From contig OX457062.1 of the NCBI GenBank assembly GCA_949752795.1, positions 94,477,777 to 94,541,776 of the forward strand: a stretch of 64,000 nt of DNA, read 5' to 3'. Shown here one piece after another: positions 54,611 through 64,000 of the stretch. The first letter of the stretch is position 1. Each line of letters begins with the position of its first letter. A program made the position numbers and the translations under genes. The stretch comes from Hyperoodon ampullatus. Lineage: Eukaryota; Chordata; Mammalia; Artiodactyla; Ziphiidae. The notes beneath the pieces are model-generated. The model saw only the letters and a list, made by a program, of their open reading frames with translations, had not been told where the DNA came from and ran no database searches.

Positions 54611-55009
54611 GACCAACAGCCAATCACAGTGACTCAAGCCAAGTAGGTGCTCAATTAATCAGTGTTGAATTGATGAATAAATTTTTAAAAATGAATGAAT
54701 AAGTTCATAAAGTAAATTAATGAAAACTTTACTTCCATTACTCCCCCAGTTCCCACTCCCCCTAAGCTGGGACCTCTGGCTCCATTCCCATCTAGGCCAA
54801 GTAATTTACAAAGTACTGGTTTCTGATCCCTCTGAGTCAGTGTATGACTGAGCCCTCCTGTGTCTGGCAGTGATCAACCCACCTCTGGAGGCTTCTTGAC
54901 TCTATAGGCTTATATCTTTGCTCAGTAATGGAAAATTCAGATGTTTCTTCTGCCCTGTTCTCTCTCTCCTCCTTCTCCTTTCCTTCTGAGACTCCAATGA
55001 AATATATAT

Positions 55010-55760
55010 CAGACCTCATTTTTTTTCCCTCCATTTTTTCACCCTCTTTTCTGTATTTTCTGTCTTTCAGTGTTACACTGTAAATAGGTTCTTCTGACTC
55101 AATTCCAATTCAGTAACCTTCACTTTAGCTGTATCTAATCTCTTACTAAACCCATCCATCAGGACTTCCCTGGTGGCACAGTAGTTAAGAATCCTCCTGC
55201 CAATGCAGGGGACATGGGTTCAAGCCCATCCCACATGTCATGGAGCAACTAAGCCCATGAGCCACAATTACTGAAGCCCACATGCCTAGAGCCCATGCTC
55301 CATAACAAAGAGAAGCCACTGCAATGAGAAGCCTGCGCACCACAGTGAAGAGTAACCCCCACTCGCCACAACTAGAGAAAGCCTGCACACAGCAATGAAG
55401 ACTCAATGCAGCCAAAAATTAATTAATTAATTAATTAATTAAAATAAATAAATAAACCCATCCATCAAGTTCTTAATTTCTGGTATTGCATTTTTAGTTC
55501 TAGAATTCCTTTTTTAAAATGTTATGTATTTTATAGTTTCCAGTTCCCTGCTGAAATGTTCAAGCTGAATTTTTCTTTCTTTGAACATAGTAAGTGCAGT
55601 CATTTTATAGTCTATGTCTAATAATTCCACTATCTGAAGTCTGTGAGACTGTTTCTGTTGACTGTTGTTTCTGCTGGTTCTTGCACACAGTGTCTTGTTT
55701 CCTTGTGTGTTGGGCATCTTTGAATGTGTGTTGGGCATTCACCTTGACCTAGCTACTAGG
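55010..55760 (-). mobile_element. Probable old L1 fragment split by a CHR SINE
   Basis: 'ctgtatctaatctcttacta' precedes the SINE. 'caagttcttaatttctggta' and 'ttgcatttttagttctagaa' follow it, then 'ctatctgaagtctgtgagac'. The order resembles a reversed L1-type sequence found widely in mammals; the assignment is moderate. Confidence 0.5.
55148..55467 (+). mobile_element. Long-form CHR-type SINE with 14-bp TSD
   Basis: 'ggacttccctggtggcacag' head and the 3' extension 'gaagagtaacccccactcgc' with 'cacaactagagaaa', ending in (TTAA)n and (AAAT)n. TSD AAACCCATCCATCA at 55148-55161 and 55454-55467. It lacks about 13 bp between the B box and 'gatcccacatg' and is well diverged, so it is an older insertion. 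Confidence 0.95.
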
Positions 55761-56560
55761 TTGCCAACCTTCTTAGAGAAATTTGAGGATGAAGGACATT
55801 AATTCAAGGGGCTGTTGTTCCAAGCAGGGTGCCGTCTCACACTGCTGTTCAAAGTCCAGTTAGGAAACTACTCAAAAAGGTCTGAAATTGGGACCCATTC
55901 TACCAACATCTGCACCCCCCCCTTCAAATGTGTTGAAATGTGCTGGGGCCAGGGAGAGTGGGGAATTTGTAAGGGACGAGACCCTTCCAGGAGATGTCTA
56001 TCTCACTCCATCACAAACTCACCGAAACTGGAGCCTACCTCAGGGTCCACCACCATTTCCTTAGCACCCATAGCCGGAGGAGCTTTCAGCTGAGCATGCC
56101 TGGAGCAAGGCAGGCATGAGAACAGACTTCAGAGGTTACAAACTTGCCACCTGACAGTTATTCCATTTGTAAATGTATTCTGCTTGTCTATTTGCTTACT
56201 GTTTGAGATACTGCTCAGAACAGGGAATTTAGCAGATCAGAGGTTTTGCTCACTAATACCAGGAGATGACAGTTGGCTGGAGCCGAGGCGCAGCTGCCTT
56301 TAAGAAGCAAGTGCTCTTCAGGACCCGAAGTTGCCGTTACTCAGGCAACAAACATTTGCCCTTACTCTGGCCACGTCCCACTTCGCTTCATTACTGCCTG
56401 GCCCTGTAGGAATTTAACTTTATAGTCCTTGACCTAGAGAAAGGATGGTGTGTAATTCTGACCCCGGGAGTTTCAAAGACTGGGAGAATTAGAGAGCACA
56501 GAGGTAGCAGAGGAATCAGCAAGGCAAGGGGGTCTCAGAGGCTCCCACTAACGCTGGGAG
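55761..56560. other. Single-copy stretch
   Basis: No recognised repeat or gene. Confidence 0.4.
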
Positions 56561-56564
56561 AACA

Positions 56565-56630
56565 GCCATAGCTCCGCCTGGCCCCGCCCCAGGTTCCTGG
56601 CCAGGTCTCCCTGCCCAGGTCACGTGACTG
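56565..56630. promoter_or_regulatory. GC box and palindromic GTCACGTGAC E-box
   Basis: A GC box (CCCCGCCCC, 56582-56590) lies 29 bp upstream of the perfect 10-bp palindrome GTCACGTGAC (56619-56628). That palindrome is the E-box form bound by USF and MiT/TFE factors (CLEAR-like). There is no CpG island or supported transcript start; function is inferred. Confidence 0.35.
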
Positions 56631-56669
56631 TGTCAAATACAGCTTGCCCATTCCGTGCAGGGCCAACCT

Positions 56670-56830
56670 TGGGTGGTTATTTAACATCTCTAAGCCTCCA
56701 TTTCCTTACCTGTAAAATACGGATAGTGAGAGTTCCTGCTGACTCATAAAACTGTTGTGAAATTAAATGAGACAATGCATGAAAAGGGCCTAGTATAACA
56801 TCCTATCTATAACAAATGTTCACAGTATAT
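56670..56830 (+). repeat. MIR SINE
   Basis: 'tttaacatctctaagcctcc' with 'atttccttacctgtaaaata', then 'ctgttgtgaaattaaatgag' and 'acaatgcatgaaaagggcct'. Confidence 0.88.
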
Positions 56831-56889
56831 TGGGGCGTCTGCCACTCTTGCCCTGCCTGCTCTCATGCTCCTTGTGGACAATTAGGACC

Positions 56890-57005
56890 GGAGATTCCAA
56901 GAGCCAGACTAGCCCTCATCCTCTTTTATGTATCGATGATGAAACAGAGGTCCAGAGGGGTGAGGTTTCTCTAAATGCCAGTGTGTGAGCCTCTACCCTT
57001 GGTCC
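56890..57005 (-). repeat. MIR SINE fragment
   Basis: 'gatgatgaaacagaggtcca' with 'gaggggtgaggtttctctaa' is a reversed, worn MIR core. Confidence 0.55.
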
Positions 57006-57796
57006 AATGGCACAGATCTGGCCAAGCCAACTTAGGCTCAAAGAAGGGACTGGTCACACCAGGAGTGGGGCTGGGAGGGAAGGCTTCTTGGAGGCAGTGG
57101 GCTTTAAGCAGGAATTAGAAGGAAAAGTGGAACACATATGGGTAGAAAGAGGGGTTTTCTTATATATCCCCGAATACCCACATTTCAAAACACCAAAACC
57201 AGAAGTATTTTTATTGTCTTTGAGCCCCAAAAAATAGCCCCCGCCCTATCCTCACCCAACTATGCAATCCAACAAATAGGCTCAGAAATAAGGGCCTAGG
57301 CTCCCACTCCTGCCCCCCCAACTGGAACTGGAAAAACATAAACACACACACACACACGGGGTTATTTGTTTTCTTCTTTGTGGGGCCCTTACATCACCAG
57401 CTCATTGCTCCTGGGGAGAATCTCCGAACAGTTACACAGTCAGATAGAGGTCCCTGTCAGAAATACATTTCCTCCACGGCAGTGATCTAAGTGATCTGAC
57501 TTAGGAGATGAAGAAGGCTCTGGCAGGAATTGGTGTCTAGAGCCAAACTCATCAAACTCCTGTGCTTTTCTTTGTTTTTTCTAATGAGTTTTAATCTGGG
57601 CCCCACACGCACCTCAGGGCCTTTCCCAGCTATCACAGCTTCCTGAAACTCCTGCTCTCCCCACTTCCGGCTGCTAGCTGGCTCCTCACTGGGGCTTTCA
57701 GGACCCCCCTAGCCAGCGGGCCCCCTCCACTCCCACCCCAGAGGGCCCACCTTATCCTCTAGAGTTCTCCTTAGGCTGGTCTCCTCTTGCTCTCCA
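57006..57796. other. Single-copy stretch
   Basis: No gene recognised. (CA)n at about 57339-57357. Confidence 0.4.
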
Positions 57797-58280
57797 CCAC
57801 ACACACCACACATACCACACACACACCACAAACACCACACCACACACACACCACACATACCACACACACACCACAAACACCACACCCACACACCACACCC
57901 ACACCACACCACACCACACATACCACACCCACACCACAAACACCACACCCACACACACACCACACCACACCACAAACACCACACACACACCACAAACACC
58001 ACACCCACACACCACACACACACCACACCACACCACAAACACCACACACCACACACACACCATACACACACCACACATACCACACACACAACACACACAC
58101 ACGACACCACACACACACCACACACACACACCACGAACACCACACACACACCATACCACACCACACACACTCCACACACACACACACCACACCACACACA
58201 CATACATACCACACACACCACACCATAAACACCACACCGCATACACACACCAAACACACCACACTCACACTATCACAACT
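57797..58280 (+). repeat. CA-rich satellite (CACAC/CCACA variants), almost G-free
   Basis: About 480 bp of mixed CA and CCACA units with only about three Gs on this strand. A longer period is visible: a block beginning CCACACATACC at 57806 recurs at 57851 (45 bp) with at least 35 identical bases following. Six-frame translation stays open for 170-180 codons in several frames (T/H/P or V/C/W repeats) purely because stop codons cannot form. Confidence 0.97.
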
Positions 58281-58424
58281 CAATGGATTCTCCCTCCTCT
58301 GCACTCTGACCTGGTCCTCGCCTCTCTGAGGACTCCTTGGTCTCCTCCTTGACTTCCCTCCCTGACCTCAAAATGCAGGTATGGGAGGAGGTTCTCACAT
58401 AAAAGCTCAGTTTCGCTCCATCCT

Positions 58425-58710
58425 CACCCACACTGGGTATTATTTCTATTTTTAAAATCTTTGCTATGGGGCAGTGGTTGAGAATCTGCCTGCCAATGCA
58501 GGGGACACGGGTTCAAGCCCTGGTTTGGGAAGATCCCACATGCCGCAGAGCAACTAAGCCCGTGAGCCACAACTACTGAGCCTGCGCGTCTGGAGCCTGT
58601 GCTCCGCAACAAGAGAGGCCACGATAGTGAGAGGCCCGTGCACCATGATGAAGAGTGACCCCCACTTGCCACAACTAGAGAAAGCCCTCGCACAGAAACG
58701 AAGACCCAAC

Positions 58711-58766
<56 letters not shown>

Positions 58767-58815
58767 TGCTAATCTAATGGCAAAAATAATGTTTCATTGT
58801 TTAAATTTCCATTTC
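58425..58815 (-). mobile_element. Old L1 fragment split by a CHR SINE
   Basis: 'cacccacactgggtattatt' lies before the SINE, and 'ctttgctaatctaatggcaa' with 'aaataatgtttcattgttta' after it. The same L1 segment recurs at about 60965-61075, inside a larger L1. Confidence 0.7.
58454..58771 (+). mobile_element. Long-form CHR-type SINE, 5'-truncated, 47-nt A tail
   Basis: Begins 'tggggcagtggttgag', missing the first 15 or so bases of the head and part of the A box. The 3' extension is complete, followed by 47 uninterrupted As (58716-58762). TSD AAAATCTTTGCTA at 58454-58466 and 58759-58771. Confidence 0.95.
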
Positions 58816-58839
58816 TTTTCTGTCGGCTGATTCTATAGG

Positions 58840-59130
58840 GCCTTGCAGGCCATGATAAAGACTTTGGATTTTATCGTAACCCCTAACAGAGGAGTGACAG
58901 AACCAGATTTTCCCTTGAAGAGGCCCTTCTGGCTGGCGTGAGGAGGCTGAGTCACAGGGAGGCCAAGAATGGAAGCGGGGAGGCCCCGCAGAGGCTCTTT
59001 CAGCTGTCTCAGGGGGACAGGATGGACACAGTGCAGGGACTGAGCACAGACAATCTGCATTTGCTGGCAGCTTTGATACTGTAATGAGGGGAAGGAGGAA
59101 TCCAGGAGGACCCTTGGGCTCTTGGCCTGA
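58840..59130 (-). repeat. L2-type LINE fragment
   Basis: 'gggccttgcaggccatgata', 'aagactttggattttatcgt' and 'ggagtgacagaaccagattt' are the reversed L2 zone, with 'cttggcctgagcaactggag' at the far end. Confidence 0.85.
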
Positions 59131-59164
59131 GCAACTGGAGGAATGACACTATCACCTCTCCTAT

Positions 59165-59350
59165 AGCATCCATTCACCAAGTGACAGGCCCTGTCTTAAA
59201 GGGTGTGCATATTTTCACTCATCCAATTTCCTCAGCTCTGCAAAGTCAGCCTTATTCTAATCCCCGCTTACAGCTGAGGGCGCGGAATCCTAGCAGGGAA
59301 GTGCTGGAGCCAGGGTTCCAACCCAGGCAGTCTGGCCCCAGAATTCACAT
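59165..59350 (-). repeat. MIR SINE
   Basis: 'gtgacaggccctgtcttaaa', 'cttattctaatccccgctta' with 'cagctgagggcgcggaatcc' and 'gagccagggttccaacccag' follow the reversed MIR. 59351-59750 has no recognised feature. Confidence 0.8.
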
Positions 59351-60285
59351 TCCCAACTGCCACACTCACAGACTCTGTTGGGAGGGAAGGTTGAGCCATT
59401 TAGGAAATAGAGAAGATTGGCGGTTGGGAAAAGTCTCAGGATGGGAACCGGCAGGGGTGGAGCCCAGGCATCTTCATTCTTCAGCCCCCAGAGGACGCGA
59501 CCACAGCCCGGCCGTGCATAGTGGCCGTACTGTTGAGGCAACGTGCAAGAGGTGAACAACAGGAGGGGAAAGAGCTGAGCTGGCTTTAGGGGGCGTCTTC
59601 AAGGCCAGGAGGGTCTCAGGCCAAGAGGGGGAGCAGCCGACTTGTGCCTGCCTGGTAACTTGGGTTTACACTCACCCTTCACTTAAGGTGCCGCTTCCCA
59701 CCCCTCCCCCAACGCCTCCATTGCACACTCACACACCCACCCCTTGCCGCTTCTAGAGAGATGTACCTTATTATTTCCAAATAATTTTTGTATTTTTTCA
59801 ATTACAAAAGTATATGTTTATTGTAAGACATTGAGGAAACATTGAGATGTAGAAAAAAGTAAACTCACTCATAGGTCACCCAGAGAATCACCATGACCAT
59901 TTTGGTGTTTATTTTAGATAAAAAGACAGACACTACTTTTTGTTAAACTGGCATCATAATGTAAATTCAGTTTTGCACCCTGATTTTTTTTCACTTAAGA
60001 TATAATGTAAAGTATTTTCCCGTGTCATTAAATATCCTTCTAAAACAATAATTTTCATAACTATATGGCAGCCCTTGTCTAGATGCACCATCACTTAACC
60101 AGCCCCCTCATAGTGAACATTTATGTTGTTTCCAGTTTTTTGTCTTTCTGACTAAAACCACGATGAATGTATTTGTACATATATCTCTGGGTGTACCTGA
60201 TCATCTCCTTGGGATAAATTCTGATAGTGGCATTGCTGGTCTAAAGGCTTAAACCTTTGTAAGGTTTTGATACACATCGCCCAGC

Positions 60286-60897
60286 CAAGGCCCTCGCTCA
60301 AGCACTGTCATCTCCCACGTGTACTGTTTCCATAGGCTCCTAACTGTCCTTTCTGCTTCCTCCATTACCCACCCCAACCCACTGTCACAGCAGCCAGAGC
60401 CTCTTCATCAAACGGTAACAGCAGGTTGTGCCACCCGTGCTGAAAACCCAACAGGGCTCCCCTTGCTCGTCACTCACTCACCCCTGCTCCAGCTGACTCC
60501 CCACCATGCTCCCCTCATCTACTGTGTCCTCCCCGGCCTCTTCTCAGTTCATCAAAGATCTCTCCCACCACAGGACCTTTGCACATGCTGTTTCCTCTGC
60601 CAGGATCATTTCCCCTCTTCCTGTGGCTCACTCCTTCCTACCATTCATGGCTCAGCTCATAGCCACCTCTTTGGAAAAGACTTCATTGACCTCCCCCACC
60701 TCCTGCCTGGCTCAGTTTGTTTTCTTTAAGGCCCTTCACATTTTGTAAATATCTGATTGTATGTTTGCTTGTGAATTTTCAGTTTCCGCAACTAAATGGT
60801 ATGCTTTGTGAGGGCAGGAACTTAATCTCGTTCACTACGACACACCCAGGTCCTAACCTAGTGCTGAACAGAAAATAGGTCCTCTATAAATAATATG
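60286..60897 (+). repeat. L2 LINE 3' end nested in L1
   Basis: Forward L2: 'cacagcagccagagcctctt', 'accacaggacctttgcacat', 'gctgtttcctctgccaggat', 'gtgagggcaggaacttaatc', 'cctagtgctgaacagaaaat'. It interrupts an L1 that is contiguous on either side. The 136-codon ORF here is L2 sequence. Confidence 0.85.
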
Positions 60898-61080
60898 AAA
60901 TTGTCTTCCAAAAAAGTGGTACTCACCTGCACTTCCACCAGTCATGCAGCAATGCATGAAAGTGCAGTTTCAACACATCCTCACCAGCACTGGGTATTAT
61001 TCTTTTTTAAAAAAACAAAACAAATCTTTGCTAATCTGATGGCAAAAGTAATATTTCATTGTTTAAATTTGATTACTAGT

Positions 61081-61300
61081 GAGGGTAACACTTTTTCTTT
61101 TTTTTTTTGCGGTACACGGGCCTCTCCCGCCGCGGAGCATAGGCTTCAGACGCTCAGGCCCAGCGGCCATGGCCCACGGGCCCAGCGGCTCCACGGCATG
61201 TGGGATCTTCCCGGACCAGGGCACAAACCCGCGTCCCCTGCATCGGCAGGCGGACTCTCAACCACTGCGCCACCAGGGAAGCCCGAGGTTAACACTTTTT
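61081..61300 (-). mobile_element. CHR-type SINE with 16-bp TSD
   Basis: Reversed short-form CHR (61097-61284) with a brief T tail, missing part of the middle body. TSD GAGGGTAACACTTTTT (61081-61096) versus GAGGTTAACACTTTTT (61285-61300), one mismatch. Inserted in the old L1. Confidence 0.95.
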
Positions 61301-61330
61301 TATCAGTCTTTTGCCCACTCAAGTAAGCAG

Positions 61331-62319
61331 TTATTCCTGAAGTCTGACCTCCATCCTTCCTGCTGCTGCTAACATTTTACCTTCCTCTTATTGGGCCCCT
61401 GTGGGATGGGCAAGAAAGCACATAAGTGCCCTCTCAGTCCTCTCACCTGAGTCCCTCTTCTGCCTCTTCTCCCAGCAGGAAGCAAAGCCCACAGGTGCCT
61501 CTCTCCCACACCCCAGCACAGAACAGCGGATTAAACGATTCAATTCAAGAAGGAAGGCTATGCTGCTGAGGTGCAATCATCTCCGACTAAAATCTCTTTT
61601 TCAGATATATAATGGTCTAATCAATATTAATAGAGAGGCTTATCTGTTTTCCTCATCTCACATGTCCTTAAGAGTAGATAAAATGCTTGTAAAATAGGAT
61701 ACTATTCAGCATATACTGATTGCTTCCAAAACGCATTTTCTCGAGATCTGTCATCAAGTGCAAGTGATTACTGAGCAGCTAGGCCCAGTGCCACCATTGA
61801 CAAATTTGGAGAAGATTCTTTGATTATTTTGCCCAACATGTGATTTAAGGGCTGCAGCTTCTCTCACTTCAAAATTTGTCCTTACCTGTCCCCCAAGGGG
61901 ATCTTGGAAGGTGGATGAGTTTTAAACAAACAGAAGCTGAGAGACCACAGGGCATTGGGGGAGGGGATGGGAGGAGCCATGAGTAGATCCCCACCCCTAT
62001 GCCTTAATATCCCCTCTTGGAGTCCAGCTCTGGAGGGAGGTGAAACAGGGAGGGTGAAGCAGGGTGGTCTGGGAGATCTGCTGTGCCCTGGGCCCAGCAT
62101 CCCAAGAAAGGTTTCACTTCCAGTTTTGTCACTCACTGGCTGTCACCCAGACTCAGAGCTTTCTAGCTTGTCTTGAACCCGAGAAGAGTCCAGTGCCTTC
62201 CAGACTTTAGTTCTCATCCTCATCTACTTCTCAGGGGTTCTGCACACAGATGCTCCCTTTGGGGATGCCTCAATTTTTGTAATGGTGCTACCCAGCGAGT
62301 GGTTCATACAGTGTGCATA
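61331..62319. other. Single-copy stretch
   Basis: No gene recognised. 61585-61680 is AT-rich with TAATCAATATTAAT-like homeodomain strings. Confidence 0.4.
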
Positions 62320-62648
62320 AAAGTTATCAGAAGAGCAAAACTGAAAATTAGAACCAACTTAAAAATCCATGAGTGACAAAACAAGCTGTACTTTGACAGT
62401 TTGTAACATATAACATATACAACATGTAATCCAGAGCAATGGTTTCAAAAACTGTGGAGGGCTTCCCTGGTGATGCAGTGGTTGAGAGTCCGCCTGCCGA
62501 TGCAGGGGACACAGGTTCGTGCCCCGGTCCGGGAAGATCCCACATGCCGCAGAGCGGCTGGGCCCGTGAGCCATGGCTGCTGAGCCTGCGCATCCGGAGC
62601 CTGTGCTCCGCAACGGGAGAGGCCACAACAGTGAGAGGCCCACGTACC

Positions 62649-62690
<42 letters not shown>

Positions 62691-62995
62691 TGGAGATCTC
62701 TGTACCAACACAAAAGGACATCCAAGACATGTTGCTGAGTGAAAAAAGCAAGTTGTAGAATGATTCATACAAGGTGACACTATGGGATAGGGGGAAGAAA
62801 ATGGAAACTGATACATGCATGTATGTAAATGTTTAGGGAAAAAAGTCCACAAGGATGTAATAAACTGATAGCAATGGTTACTTCCAAGGGGAGGGGGAAA
62901 TGATTACAATGGGCAGGGAGGCTCAAAGGAGACTTTAGCATTATCTGTAATGTCTTGGAATTTTTTAAGGGGGGAAAGTATTTATGCATTTCTTC
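62320..62995 (+). mobile_element. Old L1 3' UTR split by a CHR SINE
   Basis: 'gtggagatctctgtaccaac', 'tccaagacatgttgctgagt' and 'gaaaaaagcaagttgtagaa', then 'gcaatggttacttccaaggg' and 'gtaatgtcttggaatttttt', follow the old L1 3' UTR forward. Confidence 0.75.
62447..62695 (+). mobile_element. CHR-type SINE with 37-nt A tail and 13-bp TSD
   Basis: Complete near-consensus short-form CHR with intact A and B boxes and 37 uninterrupted As (62651-62687). TSD AAAAACTGTGGAG (62447-62459) versus AAAAATTGTGGAG (62683-62695), one mismatch. Looks young. Confidence 0.97.
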
Positions 62996-63027
62996 TCTAA
63001 GTAAAAATTATTAATAAAAACATCTGA

Positions 63028-63300
63028 GTTAATTGGATTTCCATATGGAAAAAAGTTCGTCTTGACCCCTAGCTCACATCAGACACAAAAAATCAATCCC
63101 AAATGGATCACAGATCCAACATGTCAAAGGTCTATTAATAAAGGCTTTAGAAGAAAACGTAGGAGAATACCTTCAAGAGGTTGAGGTAGGCAATTTTTTT
63201 TAAAAAACTGGACACAAAAGTCATTCACTATAAAGGAGAAAACCTATAAGTTAGACTCCATTAAATCAAGACACCTTCAAAGGGAGAGCTTCTGCTCACA
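63028..63300 (+). mobile_element. Old L1 ORF2-region fragment
   Basis: 'attggatttccatatggaaa', 'gtcttgacccctagctcaca', 'gctttagaagaaaacgtagg' and 'agaataccttcaagaggttg' match the L1 ORF2 3' region forward. Frameshifts and stops make it noncoding. Confidence 0.85.
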
Positions 63301-63369
63301 GTATAATGCTGACGGCTGGCTGGTAAAAGTGGAGGGAGAGACAGAGGTGGAAAATCATCCTTCTGTAAC

Positions 63370-64000
63370 CATTAAAGTAAAGATTGGTTCAGACAAGAAT
63401 CTTCAGTGGATGCTAAATCTAGGGGAAATTTTGATGAGAAGCAGAATAGTTGCATGGTCTTAAAGTGTATCCCCCTAGGTTGCTCATTAGTTTCAAAGAA
63501 AAATATCATAACTATACAGTGGAGAAACCAGACACCACCTTGACCAAATGATCAAAATTAACGTCATTAATGAGGAACAGAGGGAAATTGTGTGGCTCCA
63601 GATGTGAGACTTGGAGAAGGACACAATGTCATTCATACACTATTCCAGCTGGCCGTGCTGTATTTCCTCTAATCATAAGAAAATATCAGACAAACAAAAT
63701 GAGGGACATTCTATTTAAAAGGGAAAGGGAGAGGGACTGTATTCTTCCAAATGTCAATGTCATAAAAGACAAAGAAAGGCTATGGAAATGTTCCTGATTA
63801 AAGGGGACTAAAGAGACATGATGACAGAACAATACCTAATCCTTGATGAGATTATGTATTTGCTGGAGGGATGGGGGATGCTATAAAGGGCATCAGTAGA
63901 TCACCTGAAAAAAAATGGAATACAGATAGTAGAGTAGTATATCAATGTTAAATTGACTGAAGTTGATAGCCGTAGAGTGGTTATGTAAGGGATTATTCTG
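63370..64000 (+). mobile_element. Old L1-type 3' UTR-like repeat, runs off the right edge
   Basis: 'cagtggagaaaccagacacc', 'tttcctctaatcataagaaa', 'aatgagggacattctattta', 'caatgtcataaaagacaaag' and 'gtggttatgtaagggattat' match a widespread mammalian repeat associated with old L1 3' ends. Family not resolved; truncated by the window edge. Confidence 0.6.

Larger units (their letters stand above)
59755..61330 (-). mobile_element. Old L1 (L1M-type), interrupted twice
   Basis: Reversed L1 3' region: 'caattacaaaagtatatgtt', 'gtttccagttttttgtcttt', 'cttgggataaattctgatag' and 'tggcattgctggtctaaagg' up to about 60285. It resumes at about 60898 ('cttccaaaaaagtggtactc', 'cactgggtattattc', 'aatttgattactagtgaggg'), and again after the SINE. 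L2 sequence and a CHR SINE were inserted into it. Confidence 0.8.

Noticed and set aside
57709..58329. Four ORFs of 170-182 codons on both strands
   Set aside because: Open only because the CA/CCACA satellite cannot form stop codons; translations are T/H/P or V/C/W repeats.
1..64000. CRISPR array, prokaryotic mobile element or operon
   Set aside because: No regularly spaced repeats, no prokaryotic genes; the repeat content is clearly mammalian.

Overview
The window is nuclear DNA of a cetartiodactyl mammal, most probably a whale or dolphin. The main evidence is eleven tRNA-derived CHR-type SINEs plus one further tRNA-derived SINE. Many have near-perfect target-site duplications (TSDs) and long uninterrupted A tails. 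A 5'-truncated L1 of artiodactyl/cetacean type is also present. No ruminant BovB/BovA elements and no pig PRE SINEs were seen, which argues against ruminants and pigs. The species is inferred, not proven.

I find no protein-coding gene, exon, RNA gene or CpG island that the sequence supports. The open reading frames are short and overlap in several frames. Many fall inside SINEs, LINEs or a CA-rich satellite. The window reads as intergenic or intronic DNA. Its ancient layer is MIR, L2, CR1/L3, L1M, MaLR LTRs (MST and MLT1) and a MER5-type DNA transposon. The younger CHR SINEs and L1 fragments were inserted later, often inside those older repeats.

Layout: 1-420 is an old L1 tail. 420-7600 is mostly single-copy DNA with MIR/L2 pieces, one CHR SINE, and an L2 split by an MST LTR. 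7609-8488 is a large inverted repeat (arms about 96% identical) with a 106-bp loop. 8.9-14.6 kb is L2-rich and carries four CHR SINEs, two of them facing each other, and an L1 with an internal inversion. 17.7-19.7 kb is an old L1 region with overlapping palindromes, a perfect 38-bp tandem duplication and a 90-bp segment repeated 1.1 kb away. 20-34 kb is mostly single-copy DNA with MIRs, an MLT1 LTR, an MST LTR and nested L1 pieces. 34-46 kb holds CHR SINEs, MER5, CR1/L3, a 0.7-kb L1 inserted in L2, and two strong G-quadruplex motifs. 46-57 kb is largely single-copy. 57.8-58.3 kb is an almost G-free CA-rich satellite. 58.4-64 kb is dominated by L1M fragments interrupted by L2 and CHR insertions.

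Nothing here forms an operon, defence system or gene pathway. The most notable structure is the inverted repeat at 7609-8488. Repeat family names come from recognising consensus sequence by eye; no database search was run.
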